Of a stretch of DNA of 64,000 bases, positions 48,201-58,699 are shown piece after piece. The DNA lies in the NCBI GenBank assembly GCA_027575805.1, contig JANBPU010000026.1, forward strand, positions 1 to 64,000, given 5' to 3'. The notes beneath the pieces are model-generated. The model was not told the DNA's origin and did not search any database. It worked only from the letters and a program-made list of their open reading frames with translations. Positions within the stretch are counted from its first letter, which is position 1. The number at the start of each line of letters is the position of its first letter. The position numbers were made by a program, and so were the translations under genes. Source of the DNA: Mycoemilia scoparia. Lineage: Eukaryota; Kickxellomycota; Kickxellomycetes; Kickxellales; Kickxellaceae.

Positions 48201-49379
48201 CTCTTGAACATCATGCTGGCGGAAGGATTCCTGTGTGTCCCACCCAAAGGACTTTGTTAGCTCAATGGTGTTTACGGTATCTGGGCTTAACTGAAGATCA
48301 TGGAAGACCTGTTGAAGGGCAAGAGTAACAGACTGGGCGGGCTTGTCGTTCTCAGTGGGAACCTTGTAAACTGATCGTCGAAATTCATTGGTGAAATAGA
48401 GTGACTGGAGCAGGGAATTCATGTAACAAGTAGCACCCTGGTTATCAACACCAATATAGCCAGTGACCTTGCGCGAGTCGTAGTTTTTGAAGTTGTGCCA
48501 TAAAACGCCGGTGGGATCATCAAGAACACGGATATAGACACTTATACGGAACTTGTTGCCCGTCATAATGGGCCCTTTGCTGTCTGTGGTCTGGGATAGT
48601 AGGTCTGTTCTGTAATACTGTGAGAACCCCCAATCCGACTCATCAGCGCAAAACCTATGCTCAGTCCCTATGGTACAGATATTAGACAAAATGTCAGTTT
48701 GCGCGTGTTCTAAAGTCTATGCACAATGCCATGACATCAGGCTGCAACTTACGACTCATGTGGTAAACATCTGGTTTTTCAATATTCGATATCGCCAAGC
48801 AAAAGTCGGCACACACGCCCCATCCTTCAGGAGACGTATCTGCATCTGTGTACTCTAGGAACAGGGATGCCACACCCTGTACTTGGTTTCCTTGGGGGAA
48901 AAGGAGCACGTTCCTAAACGTCCAAAGAAATCAGGTATAAAGGTTAAGAAAGGCCAAGCCTGTAGCCGCATTAATATCCATACAATGATACAATAAAGGA
49001 TATGCTAATACCATTTGTGCCCACCGGCTTCAAAAACCGGCCCAGTTGTGCGTTTTTCTAAAGCGTTCCAGTCTATCTCCCAATGAAAGACCTGAAAATC
49101 AGCAATTTTGAGGCTGTTTTTAGGCTGGAACTTTCCTTTGACAAATTCTTGGCCTATAAGCAAAACGTTCTGTTAGATACCTGTGTATATGGTTGTAATT
49201 TTCCCAGGAAAGAATAAACCTTTTCAAAATTGCAAAATTTCTATCCTAATATCCGCGTTGACAAAGCGAAAATATCAGGGGCAACACTTACTATCCAATA
49301 TGCTTAGAGGAGCTGGAGTTGCTTGCTCTGAAATGTCATCAGCAGACAATGCTGATTGAGAGCCTGGCTTTTCTTCCAT
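45255..49379 (-). CDS. UBP15: ubiquitin carboxyl-terminal hydrolase, USP7/Ubp15 type
   Basis: It is a deubiquitinase of the USP7/HAUSP family. Four exons (49292-49379, 49012-49153, 48753-48913, 45255-48667) join in phase to 1267 residues. The N-terminal MATH/TRAF substrate-binding domain (about residues 35-190) is spread over the small exons: KIADFQVFHWEIDWNALE, LLFPQGNQVQGVAS, and TEHRFCADESDWGFSQYY. The catalytic domain begins YIGVDNQGATCYMNSLLQSL (Cys box), and the His box is HSGDVSGGHYFAFLR. The remaining ~650 residues are ubiquitin-like domains as in USP7, with a Ser/Pro-rich tail near the end. Starting at an internal Met of the large exon would lose the whole MATH domain. Confidence 0.94.
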
Positions 49380-50418
49380 TAGAAAAAATAATAAAAACTA
49401 TGTAGAGTGGTAGAATAAGTGAATAGGTGTAGTGTATTACAAAAAGAAGTCGAGGACGGGTAGGAGGCTAATATTAGTAGTAAAGAAGATACTACAAAAA
49501 AGAGTAGGGGAAGGAATAGCTATGAAATAAAAGCAAGACTTGAGCACACTGCTTTAAAACCAGGTAGTAATACGCAATCATTTCCAACCTAATCATGCAA
49601 CTTTTGGGACATGGTTGAAAATTGGCGTCAGGTCATAGTCATCATCGCCATTGTTTTTATTATTGGCTTTGCTATTATTACTGAGCCAAAATTACTATTA
49701 AGGCTAGGGAGCGCAACTTTAATAAAGCTGTGCTTGATACCTCTCTTATTTCCAAATAAATAGTATCAAAGAAAATGCACCCACAAGCCCCATTGACGTC
49801 TTTTGTGACGCTTATAAAGGCAGGCAAATGCACTTTGACTTTTTGTAATTAGAATAGCTACCATCATATACCGTTGTAGTCACTATTAGTTCTATGCTTC
49901 CATCATTCCAGCATACACCTTTTACAATGAATGCCCAATGGTCTGAACCGATGAACGTTGTAATCACTTGGTAGTTTTTAGTTGGCCAGATTGTTGAGTT
50001 TGGCCCCAGCTTGCCACTACGTATCTGTCCCATTAAGGATTATGGGTGCAAAAATGTATAAATTCCACCAAATACATCGATTCTATCGCAATTTGATAAA
50101 CACAATTTTTAATGTATGTAGCATACAACTACCTCCATAAGAGCAATAGCAGCTTAGTCATCAAAGTCATAGGTTCTATTGAGCACTAATGGCTAAATTT
50201 ATTTATACAATATATCCACCACTTCGCATATTGTTGGATGCAATGCAAATTTATTTGGGAATAAAAATGGTGATCTCCATTTTACATACAAAGAATAGAA
50301 CAGAACAGAACAGAATAGCAAAAGGAAATGATCAAAATGACAATGTGTACAAACAAAGAAGCTGTATAGGAATGAAGGTTTTTATTTCCCGCCCTTAAGC
50401 AGGGATGTTGGGAGCAAA
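49380..50418. other. intergenic with repeat D
   Basis: About 1 kb between the Ubp15 start and the LisH-CTLH gene stop. The only element recognised is repeat D near 50090-50175. There is an AACAGAACAGAACAG short tandem repeat at about 50297-50315. Confidence 0.5.
50090..50175. repeat. interspersed repeat D, copy 1
   Basis: It aligns with 59995-60085: TTTGATAAACACAATTTTTA / TTTGGTAAACACAATTTTCA, then GCATACAACTACCTCC / GCATATGGCTAGTTCC, AGAGCAATAGCAG / AGAAGCAATAAAA and TAGTCATCAAAGTCATAGG / TAATCATCGAAATCCTTGG. Confidence 0.6.
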
Positions 50419-51849
50419 TTATTCGGTTTCCATCATATTTACTGGGGATGAATTAGGATTTCGTCTTGTACCTAATGAGTTATTGTTAATAGTAGTTACT
50501 CCATTTAGAGCCAGAAACTTGCCAAGAGTCCAAGGTTCCAGTTCTGGTTCTAGGTTCCTTGTTTTTTGGTCCTGGTGATAGCCGCGCAGACATTCCTGCG
50601 AAGCTGTGAGCTGTCTGACCAGGGTGGCAATGGCTGGTTCAGGAGGGAATCCAGTGCTTAGGAGAGTGGCAGTATTGACATCCTCTGCCAGCTGTTTGCG
50701 ATACTTTTCTGTTAGCAGAAATCTGACTGGTGACTTTTCGGGAGATTCGTAGGCCATAAGGGCAGCGGCATCAGCCATATGTACTTGTGCTCCCTCAAGA
50801 GCACTCCTGAGCTCATCAAGTGATGCGGGCTCCCAATCGCTCTCTGAATCAGTGCTGTCATGATCCCACAGGCCGTCTTTGTGGAGTGGTGATGGTAGTG
50901 GCATTCCAGGCTTACATAGGGGATGCAGTGTCGACGGGGCAATGGCCCGCTGGGTTCGCGAGTCTCCATTACCCGTAAAATGAGTATCCAAGTAGCCATT
51001 GTCAGAATCATTGCCACTTCCTTTTTCAGCGGACCTGGCAGTGTGTTCAATCCATGAATGTAACATCCGAGGGTACTGATGGAGATCGGACTTGGCAAAT
51101 TCCAGGGCCTGCATGGTCAAGCCTCTCCTTATAAGCTCAATAAAGTGCTGCGTGTCAAGCCGGAATCGCAACATTGTGGTAGCCAGCAGTTTACGGCATG
51201 GCATTGGTGGCAGCGTGCCTATGATTCCTGGCGGTGGTATAATCACAGAAGGAAAGTATGTGGATAGGAGATCAATTGCAGCATCAACCTCGCCAGCCAC
51301 TATGCTTTGGTATGTGCCTACAAAATTATCAACATCATTATCAAGGTTGTGTATCAGATGTAAGTCACGGTCATATTGTATTAGTTTTGCGTATTACTTA
51401 CTTTGTCGGATTTGTAGGTGCTCGAGGTGCTGCTCTATAATACTGCTTCCCCAACCAGAAGAGCTATGTTCTATCTCCATCGTATCTTGTTCTGAGTTCC
51501 CACTAGCAAGATCTGGATATGTTTTGCCGCTCTGTATTCCTTCTAGCGGGCGGACCATCCCCGCAGGCCCGGAAAGTTGTTGCTGTGCTTGGTACTCACT
51601 TTGTTGCTTATTATCAGATGAATTTGTACCATTTGCCATATCTTCGTCTTCGCTGGTAGTTAACTTGGTTAGATATCTGGGCGATGTCTGCGGTGAAAGT
51701 ATCCCTAAAGGCACAAGCTTGCTGCCCCTTGAAAATGCTTCTGCGGTCTTCCCGTAATTGTTGTGTAAAAGGAAAGCATAGACAAGTAAATGCATTCCAG
51801 AAGTGCTGGAGCTTGGCCTTTCCAGCTTTTCTGGTGGATCCTTTGGCAT
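50419..51849 (-). CDS. LisH-CTLH-CRA protein (RanBPM/GID-complex-like)
   Basis: Two exons (51402-51849 and 50419-51317), 448 residues. A LisH motif lies near the N-terminus (HLLVYAFLLHNNYGKTAEAF), followed by a ~110-residue low-complexity linker. Then come CTLH and CRA regions: STYQSIVAGEVDAAIDLL, RLDTQHFIELIRRGLTMQAL, and a helical stretch PVRFLLTEKYRKQLAEDVN. This set occurs in RanBP9/10 and in GID/CTLH ubiquitin-ligase subunits. RanBPM/Gid1 normally have a SPRY domain before LisH; none is coded here or found just upstream. Gid8 lacks SPRY but is much shorter and has no long linker. Scaffold function in a CTLH-type ligase is inferred. Confidence 0.82.
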
Positions 51850-53319
51850 AAAGTGTTTGTTGTAGATATAAATATGTGGGTGTGTGTAAATAAGCAAATT
51901 GCACAGCGGTAGCCAATACCTGTGTCACCCAAAAGAAAGAGAAAGGAAAGGAGAACAAGAAAAAACCAAGTCACAGGAATTCTACCAAATTCGACAGGCA
52001 CCCTGGCGCCCTATAAAACTCAAGGTATTGGGGCCAGATACTGGGGGCAAACGTTGTAGCAAGCAGCAGCAGCACAGAAAATGTATATAATGCTTGTTTA
52101 GGCAAAAGTATGCGAGATAAAAGAGGAAGCAAGAATGGCGGCTGGGCTCTTGCAGTAGACAACGATGCTAGAAGCTTGTTTTACTTTCAGACTGTATTCC
52201 AAGAGCTCTAAACGGTGTAGCAGTCCAAGAATGGCAAATGCGTGTATGGGTTCAGATAAATCATGAAAACTGTTTATTTAAGATGCAAGTCTCAGTTTGA
52301 GTGAGCGAGCGAGTGTTTATGTATGTGTTCGTCGCTTGCAATTTGTTACCAGCCTCTTTTGGGCCCACCCTTCCAAGCGCTGCACATTCAAGAACAGCAC
52401 AACATTGTTGACTCCTTGCTTGCAAGTCCCTCTTAAATGGTCTAAACATAAACGCATCTGTGTCTGCCAATGCCCCATAGAAAGCCCTTTTAATAAACAG
52501 AGTTGGTCACATGATCGTATTTATCAGAAGGATTCCTGGTGCACAGCCAACAGCCACGCATTTTAACCTTCTTTCTTCTCATGGGACAATACGACCAAGG
52601 CCGAGAATCCAGGCTCAAGAAGCCTACCTCCTGTGCCTTCGCCCTGGGCCTCTAAGAAAACATGCTGATATTTTAGGGCCAAGTTTATAGGGCACATGGG
52701 GGAGGCCATGGGCATGGAAGCTCAAAGTGAGGACTCGGTGAAAATATTTCTTGATATCGGCTTCTGGGTTCATAATACCAAAGAGCCAAAACACCGCGAC
52801 CACGAGACTTCATGGGCCCTCTTATATCCTATTTTTAAAGAGGAAAACAGCTATTTAATACTTTTCTGCCCAAAGGTCTTTACAATCACCAGCATACCAA
52901 ACACATTGGTGGTCCATGTTTAGCACCCTCCTCCCTGTTTACTCCAGCACCTCTCCGCATCTAAAAATAACAGCATGGGACTTGCTTTTTGGATGCTACC
53001 ATACACTATGTGATCAGCATAGGTTTTATGAAGGATTGCCCCCTATTTCCCAGCAAAAAACAAGCTTGAAATTGGCCTAATCACAGTCACCATGTGTCGA
53101 TGAGTGTACTGTATGATTCCTGAGATAACTTTGTCTCTCTACTCCAGCTTGAAATTTGTATTCCCTTGGTATTATGTCAGATAAAAAGGAGTCTTATTCG
53201 AAAGTATGTATCAGTAAAAAATAAACAATTTGGTGGCCGTGCGATGACCTGTAGTACAGTTTATGATATTATTCTATGGCTGATCAGTAGTGAATTTTTA
53301 CCATATATACAGTCCTGAA
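51850..53319. other. long intergenic region, nothing recognised
   Basis: About 1.5 kb between the LisH gene start and the methyltransferase-like stop (both minus strand). Several short frames exist but none is family-like. It should hold the LisH gene promoter. Confidence 0.45.
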
Positions 53320-55325
53320 CTAGGTTGGTATTGGTGGCGGTGGTGCCGCTGACTCCATCTTAGGGCTTGGTCTACCCTTTGAAGACCCTGTCCGGCTCTC
53401 ACTCCTGTAGTTGGCATCTTCAACATTATCAGATTCAGGGTCGTCGCTCTTTGATGTATCATCATTATCATTGTAGCTTGACGTTATTGGTGGTTGGTGG
53501 GTCGATCTGGTGTTGGAAATATTGCCTTCCCTGGAAGACAAGGGGCGAGACACGCTAATATGATGGGAGTAGTGGGTGTGGTGGTGATTATTGTTGTTGC
53601 TGTTAATGGCAGCGGTGGCTGTAGCAGCTGGTCTTGAATGTGCAGCACTTTGGTTGGGTGGCGATATCAGCGGGCCGGGTCGTGCGGCAATTGGGATTAG
53701 GCCGGATTGCTGTTGAGCTGGAGCAATACGGTTAATCGACATCGTAAATTGGGGAGATGTGGCAGGGCTTTGGGTGACTGGCATGTGATAACCCGGCGAC
53801 TTGTTCGGTGCTGGCCACACCTTGTTTTGTTTTATAGAAAACGAATTCAGACGAGGAAAGCTGGCGCTTTCGGATATTGTGCTGCCTGTTTGCCATGGCC
53901 CCCCACCATTAAAGGTACCAGATGTACCATATCTCGATATGGGGGGAGGAGGGTGTAGTGGCGGTGGCGACGAAGATGAAGAGGGTTGACCGTGGGGCTG
54001 TGGTCGATTAGCCGTGGCATTAATGTTGATAAGTGGGCTTGGGTTTTGGCTTCCAGGGTAGTAAGCATCGTCATCTTGGATTTCCCACGCTTCGTACGTG
54101 ATGTGCTTGACCTGCTGATGAACAAACCGACCGAAATGGTGTGATCTATCGCCACGAACTTCAAAGTGCCTCTGTAGCCAGGACTCGCTGAGAATAACCG
54201 CAGTATTTCCATCAACAGGCGTGGGCCTATTAGCCTCAAATACCCAGTCAATGTCGAAGCGTGTCCGAGCTCGCTGGCCGTCGATGGTTCCACGGTACAC
54301 TGCGACCTGCCCATAGTCTTCACGCGTTGGCTCAAGAATTGTAGCGGACCTTGAAGACTTGAAAAGTCGGTAGGTTATGCTGAAAAACTGGGTGGGACCA
54401 ACGAGGTCTCTTAGCTCTGGTGACTCGATGCGTACTGGAACAAGGTTTCCAACCTGACGCGGGTCAATAAAGCCTACTCTCTGACAAAGACGCTTAAAGT
54501 CCTCAACATACAGGGCACCGCCAAGACACTCACCCATCAGCTCCGGATGTGACCGAACATGATTGGGTAACCTTCTATCCGAATAGATGTCGGAAAAATA
54601 GAACTCACCTATGCAGAGAATAATTGAGGGGTCAGATCAAGGAAAGCTTCACATATTGGAGATTGCATTATAAACTGCAATGCCTCCTTACCTCCTTCAC
54701 GAAGAATGTCAAAAACGCCCTGGAGAACCAGCTCTTTATTTGGAGAAAGATTAAGCGCTTTGTTCGATATACACAAATCTATTGATCCCGGAAAGAGACT
54801 GGCCTCGCGCAGGAACTCGATATATCCCTTTATGAATTTAAGGTGGGGCTGGTAGCCCAAGACTTTTTGGTATTCAGGAATGTGCTCCACAGCGACCTTG
54901 AGCTGCTCGTCGGTCATGTCCAAACCAATGACCTCTCCTGTCGGACCTACAAGTTTTGCAGCTACGTAGCAGTCACGCCCAGCGCCACACCCAAGGTCAA
55001 GGATGCGAAGGCCTTCAATGCCCATGGGCAATGGTGTTCCACAGCCGTAATACCGGTCACGAATTGCCAAAGGTACCTTGGAAATAGCATCTCTTATAGT
55101 TGGGTGGGGTGATATGGTGGGTCCGACTTACCATTATTTGTAGCGCAATGAAAGAACAGTAAAGCAAAAAACACAGAGAATTTGGAGTTGAATCCCAAAG
55201 TGCCATTTTATAGTCACAGTGTTGAACTGAACAGTGGCATTGCTTAACATACTTGAAGTTTTTAACCTGTTTGTCGGCGAGAGGCGAGAGTAATAGCTCC
55301 TCACATTATCATATATGCTCATCAT
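53320..55325 (-). CDS. arsenite-methyltransferase-like protein with missing arsenic-binding cysteines and long tail
   Basis: Three exons (55253-55325, 54692-55126, 53320-54608) join in phase to 598 residues. It follows the ArsM/AS3MT layout: YYSRLSPTNRLKTS, RDRYYGCGTPLP, the SAM-binding ILDLGCGAGRDCYVAAKLVG, GLDMTDEQLKVA, FIKGYIEFL, GGEFYFSDIYSDRRLP, MGECLGGALYVEDF and a C-terminal FDIDWVFEANRP region. Of the cysteines that bind arsenite in the family, those in GRDCY (~77) and GEC (~196) are kept. The one in the usual SNC motif is Lys (ISNKALNL, ~147), and the usual LKT-x-x-C segment reads LKTSIG. Arsenic methylation is therefore doubtful. After about residue 330 comes a ~270-residue disordered Pro/Ser/Asn/His tail. 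I start at the ATG pair at 55325/55322; the frame is open upstream. Confidence 0.85.
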
Positions 55326-55395
55326 CGAATCTACGGTGACAGGATGCACAGCATCGCTGGTATTAGTGAATCGGGTCAGTGCCCTAATAAAGGTA

Positions 55396-56099
55396 TTATA
55401 AGATAGTCGACAACAAACCTTGATGCGACATGTTTGGCGAGGGCGAACGCAACACGTGGTTTGGCGTATAGGCCGCGGGGAATTCTGATGGCCTGTTTGG
55501 TGTGGCTATGATAAATATTGGCAGAGAAAATGTAGGAGCCAATGTTGTATGGTTATTTTATGGTTACTTTTATGGTAATCAGAAATAAGGCCAGTGTTAT
55601 AGTGAAGGGCCCAAATAGACTTACGAGGAGGTAGTATGTTGCCCTTGCTGTCCCAAGGAATACCAACAAGGCCCTGTGCAATTTCAAAGTTTTGCGAACG
55701 CCGACGCTTGCGGACTGATGGTCCCAGGTTTTTCTGGGCGCTAAATGTTTCTTGACTTGGGTGTTGAGGCGCTTGGCGCTGCTGGCTACCTGGCGAGTCG
55801 TGGGGTCCACTCAGGTGCGAGTGGTGAGGGTGGCTGTCTTGATCGCTGTCACAGTATTCATGCACTGAGCTGACACCGTTGTGAGGACCGGTGGCAGACT
55901 TTCCGTCCTCTGTTGGGAACTGATCCAGGACCTCAAGCGGACACTTCTCGCAGCGGTGGAGGTGCTGTTTCATTCGCTCTGGCTGCCCAGAGAGCTCGTG
56001 GCGACAGAACTGACAGACAGCCCGATGATGCTTTGAGCGGCCCGTAGGCTCATTCCTCTCAAAATACTTCCACACGGAAGCAAAGTGTTTTGGGGCCAT
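55396..56099 (-). CDS. BED-type zinc-finger protein
   Basis: Two exons (55625-56099 and 55396-55505), 194 residues. The N-terminus is a BED finger: SVWKYFERNEPTGRSKHHRA, CQFCRHEL and MKQHLHRCEKC provide the C-x2-C...H-x-C ligands. The rest is disordered, His/Ser/Pro-rich, with a basic VRKRRRSQ patch (possible nuclear signal) and a PTPNRPSEFP-type tail. BED fingers bind DNA in chromatin proteins and in hAT transposases. No transposase domain follows, so a domesticated or independent regulator is inferred. The stop lies only ~70 bp before the methyltransferase-like start on the same strand, so the 3' end should be checked for read-through. Confidence 0.75.
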
Positions 56100-56638
56100 G
56101 AAGGTGTGCTTTTACCTACTACAGATGGTGCTTTACCTTTGGCCAAAGAGGTTATGCTGTTGGTGAGAGCAGAAATGAGCTAGGGGGCTTGGCTTTGAGA
56201 TCGGTCGTGGCGGATATTGGGCAAGCTTGGACCAGAAAAGGATAAGGGCAAAGTTGGCAGTTAGAGGCAAAAATGGAGAAAATGAAAAGTGATAAAGACA
56301 GCAGCTATAAAATGTGTTAATTTCGAAAGGGGCGGGGTCAGTTGGTTGGGAAAAGAAGAGTGATTTTAACTGGATACCACGCCGATTAATCCCCAAAATA
56401 CCCTGTGAGCTTGCTTTTTATTGTTGTTGGCATGTTAACTTTTCAAAGAATGAGTGAGTGAGCATTGTTCTCCGATTAATTAATTTTGTGATTTTCTTGC
56501 ATGATTAAGACAAAGATCCAGAATTTGAATGTGTTTTTATTCTGCTTGTTTACTTGGCTCAAAAACTTTGAATATTTGCACGTTTTTATTTTTCTATCTT
56601 TGCCCTATATATAAACGATATTGCCTATCTTAAGCGCT
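56100..56638. other. intergenic, divergent promoters
   Basis: About 540 bp between the BED and TFIIIA starts. A TATATATAAA-like box lies near 56607-56613. Nothing else recognised. Confidence 0.45.
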
Positions 56639-58335
56639 ATGGCCAGCAGTCCCGAAACAGTTGCAATGTGCCAGATGTTTCCTAGATCACCGTTGACAGG
56701 TAAGAGTAAACATACAACGCTTACATGCGAATACATACTCTTTAAGCCCTAGGATCAGGTATTAGGTAGCAGTACCGAAGAACCAAGGACGACTATTAAC
56801 TATCTGATAATATGATTTTATAATCAAAGACGAAAACACAGATGCAACTTCACCCGAAGCTGGCCAGAAGAGACAGGCACCAGGCCAAACAGCAACAGCC
56901 GACCACCAAACCACACATAAAAAACCAAAATTAGAACGGAGCGAGACGGCAAAGGATGAAGACAAGAATCCAGAACTGGATAAGGAGCCGCTAGTTATCG
57001 AGACATCCCTAATAAAGACGCCATCATCCATTCCATCTACGCCAGTCGTCATCAAAAGAAAATTTATATGTGATGTCTGTGGAGGAGGATTCAACCGCAA
57101 AAGCAGGCTTGAAGAGCACTACCGCTCACACACAGGCGAAAGGCCATTTGTATGCGACTATGAGGGCTGTGGCAAGCGCTACATACGCTCGACACACCTG
57201 AATGAGCACAGAAAGACCCACTACGAGCATCTAAAGCGAGCATTCAAATGCCCCTATCCTGGCTGCACTTCTGGATTCAGCACCCGCCAGCATCTAAACA
57301 GACACATAGAAATCCACACGACGCCACGGCCACACAAGGTAATGCTGGAATTCCATATTTATAGTGGGTCTGATTCTGATATCAGCTAATGCTGATCTTC
57401 TATTTAATAGTGTCACTTTGAGGGCTGCAGTGCAGCATTTGCCAAACGCCGCCAGCTGCAAACGCATATATGCACCCACACTGGAGAGAAGCCCCACAAG
57501 TGCGAGTTTGAGGGCTGCGGCAAGAGCTTCTCCACCCCATCAAAGCTCAAGAATCATATGAGAGCCCACAGCAGTAAGTATACAATGACCCCCGGGCTCC
57601 CAGCACTTCGGCTCGATTGCACTGATACTGTCTGCGTGAGACACATTTGGATGCTGACCAAGCAAAATTTTATTTTCACGACTAGCTATTCCAAGATATG
57701 CATGTGGCTACGACCAGTGTGATGCAAAATTTGCCCAGCATGCCCAGCTTCAAGAGCACATCAAAAATACACACAAGCCAACGGTGTTTCCCTGCCATAT
57801 CTGTGGCAAAAAACTTTCAAAAGCCCACCTTCGGGACAACCACCTCGAAACTCACAATCCAGACAGACCGACTCTGGAGTGTCCCCATGAGGGCTGCCGC
57901 AAGGTATACTTGAGCGAAAAATCCCTCAAAATGCATATCAAAACGGTCCATGACCAGTGCAAGCCCTTCGAATGCCCTGAGCCTGGATGCAATCTCAGGT
58001 TCCCCTACAAGTCCATCATGTTGCGCCACAAAAAGCTGCATGATCCCTGTGAGCGCGAGCTCCAGATCCAAAAGAAGCTGCAGCGGATAAAGGCCAAGGA
58101 GGAGGCCAAGGCTCAAGACATCAAGAGCCTCACCGACATTGATCTGCTTACTGGTCGGGATTACACAAACCCGGAATTTTCAGATAGGCCGATTCCCTGC
58201 ATAGTCGAATCGTGCCCTTTCCGCTTCAAGCGCTATTATGACAGGAACCGCCACATGAATGCTTACCACATTGATTACAGGGTTTCAAGCAACTTTGACA
58301 TTACTGCCATCACCATTCCCACCTCTACTTCCTAG
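56639..58335 (+). CDS. transcription factor IIIA, ten C2H2 fingers
   Basis: TFIIIA binds the internal control region of 5S rRNA genes (and 5S RNA) to recruit TFIIIC and RNA polymerase III. Four exons (56639-56699, 56830-57338, 57411-57573, 57686-58335) give 460 residues. Nine C2H2 fingers are nearly contiguous, from CDVCGGGFNRKSRLEEH to CPEPGCNLRFPYKSIMLRH. Finger 7 (CHICGKKLSKAHLRDNH) lacks the usual aromatic spacing. After a ~55-residue charged linker (LQRIKAKEEAKAQDIKSL) comes a tenth finger, CIVESCPFRFKRYYDRNRH. A set of nine plus one separated finger is as I recall for fission-yeast TFIIIA. The N-terminal ~115 residues are disordered and basic. Confidence 0.9.
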
Positions 58336-58424
58336 GCCCCCATCATACCTATTGCGTTTTTCCATTTTGCATTTGACTCCATTTATTTAGTAAACTACAC
58401 GCACACACAATCGCATATATGGCA

Positions 58425-58568
58425 GAATCTCCTTTGAAGGTGACTAGAAGAATGCCCTGGATAATAGACAACAATCTGCCAGGCTCCAGTCAAGATGTAT
58501 AGCTTATGAGCCGATTTGCAGGGAATATATGAGGGTACCATCTAATTCCTTTTGATGGAGAACTTGCC
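58425..58568. repeat. interspersed repeat C, copy 2
   Basis: It matches 27808-27960 and directly abuts a MITE on its right. In both places repeat C lies within a few hundred bases of a type B MITE, so the two may be parts of one larger element. Confidence 0.6.
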
Positions 58569-58691
58569 ATATGAGTGATTATTTTTGAAGGGCTAAACTA
58601 GTATTATCAATGAAAATATATGGTGATTAGTATGCAAGTTGAAACTGGCCTACTAGTAAAACTTGGTCCTTCAAAAATAACTACCCATATG
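58569..58691. mobile_element. MITE, type B copy, next to MOG1 stop
   Basis: The left end CATATGAGTGATTATTTTTGAAGGGCTAA pairs with the complement of the right end CCTTCAAAAATAACTACCCATATG. The interior is nearly identical to the copy at 27338-27459. Its right edge is about 8 bp beyond the MOG1 stop codon, so the MOG1 transcript probably ends in it. Confidence 0.85.
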
Positions 58692-58699
58692 TCTGCAAG

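Noticed and set aside
52696..52923. 75-residue plus-strand frame between the LisH gene and the methyltransferase-like gene
   Set aside because: Short, no recognisable features and no splice partners.
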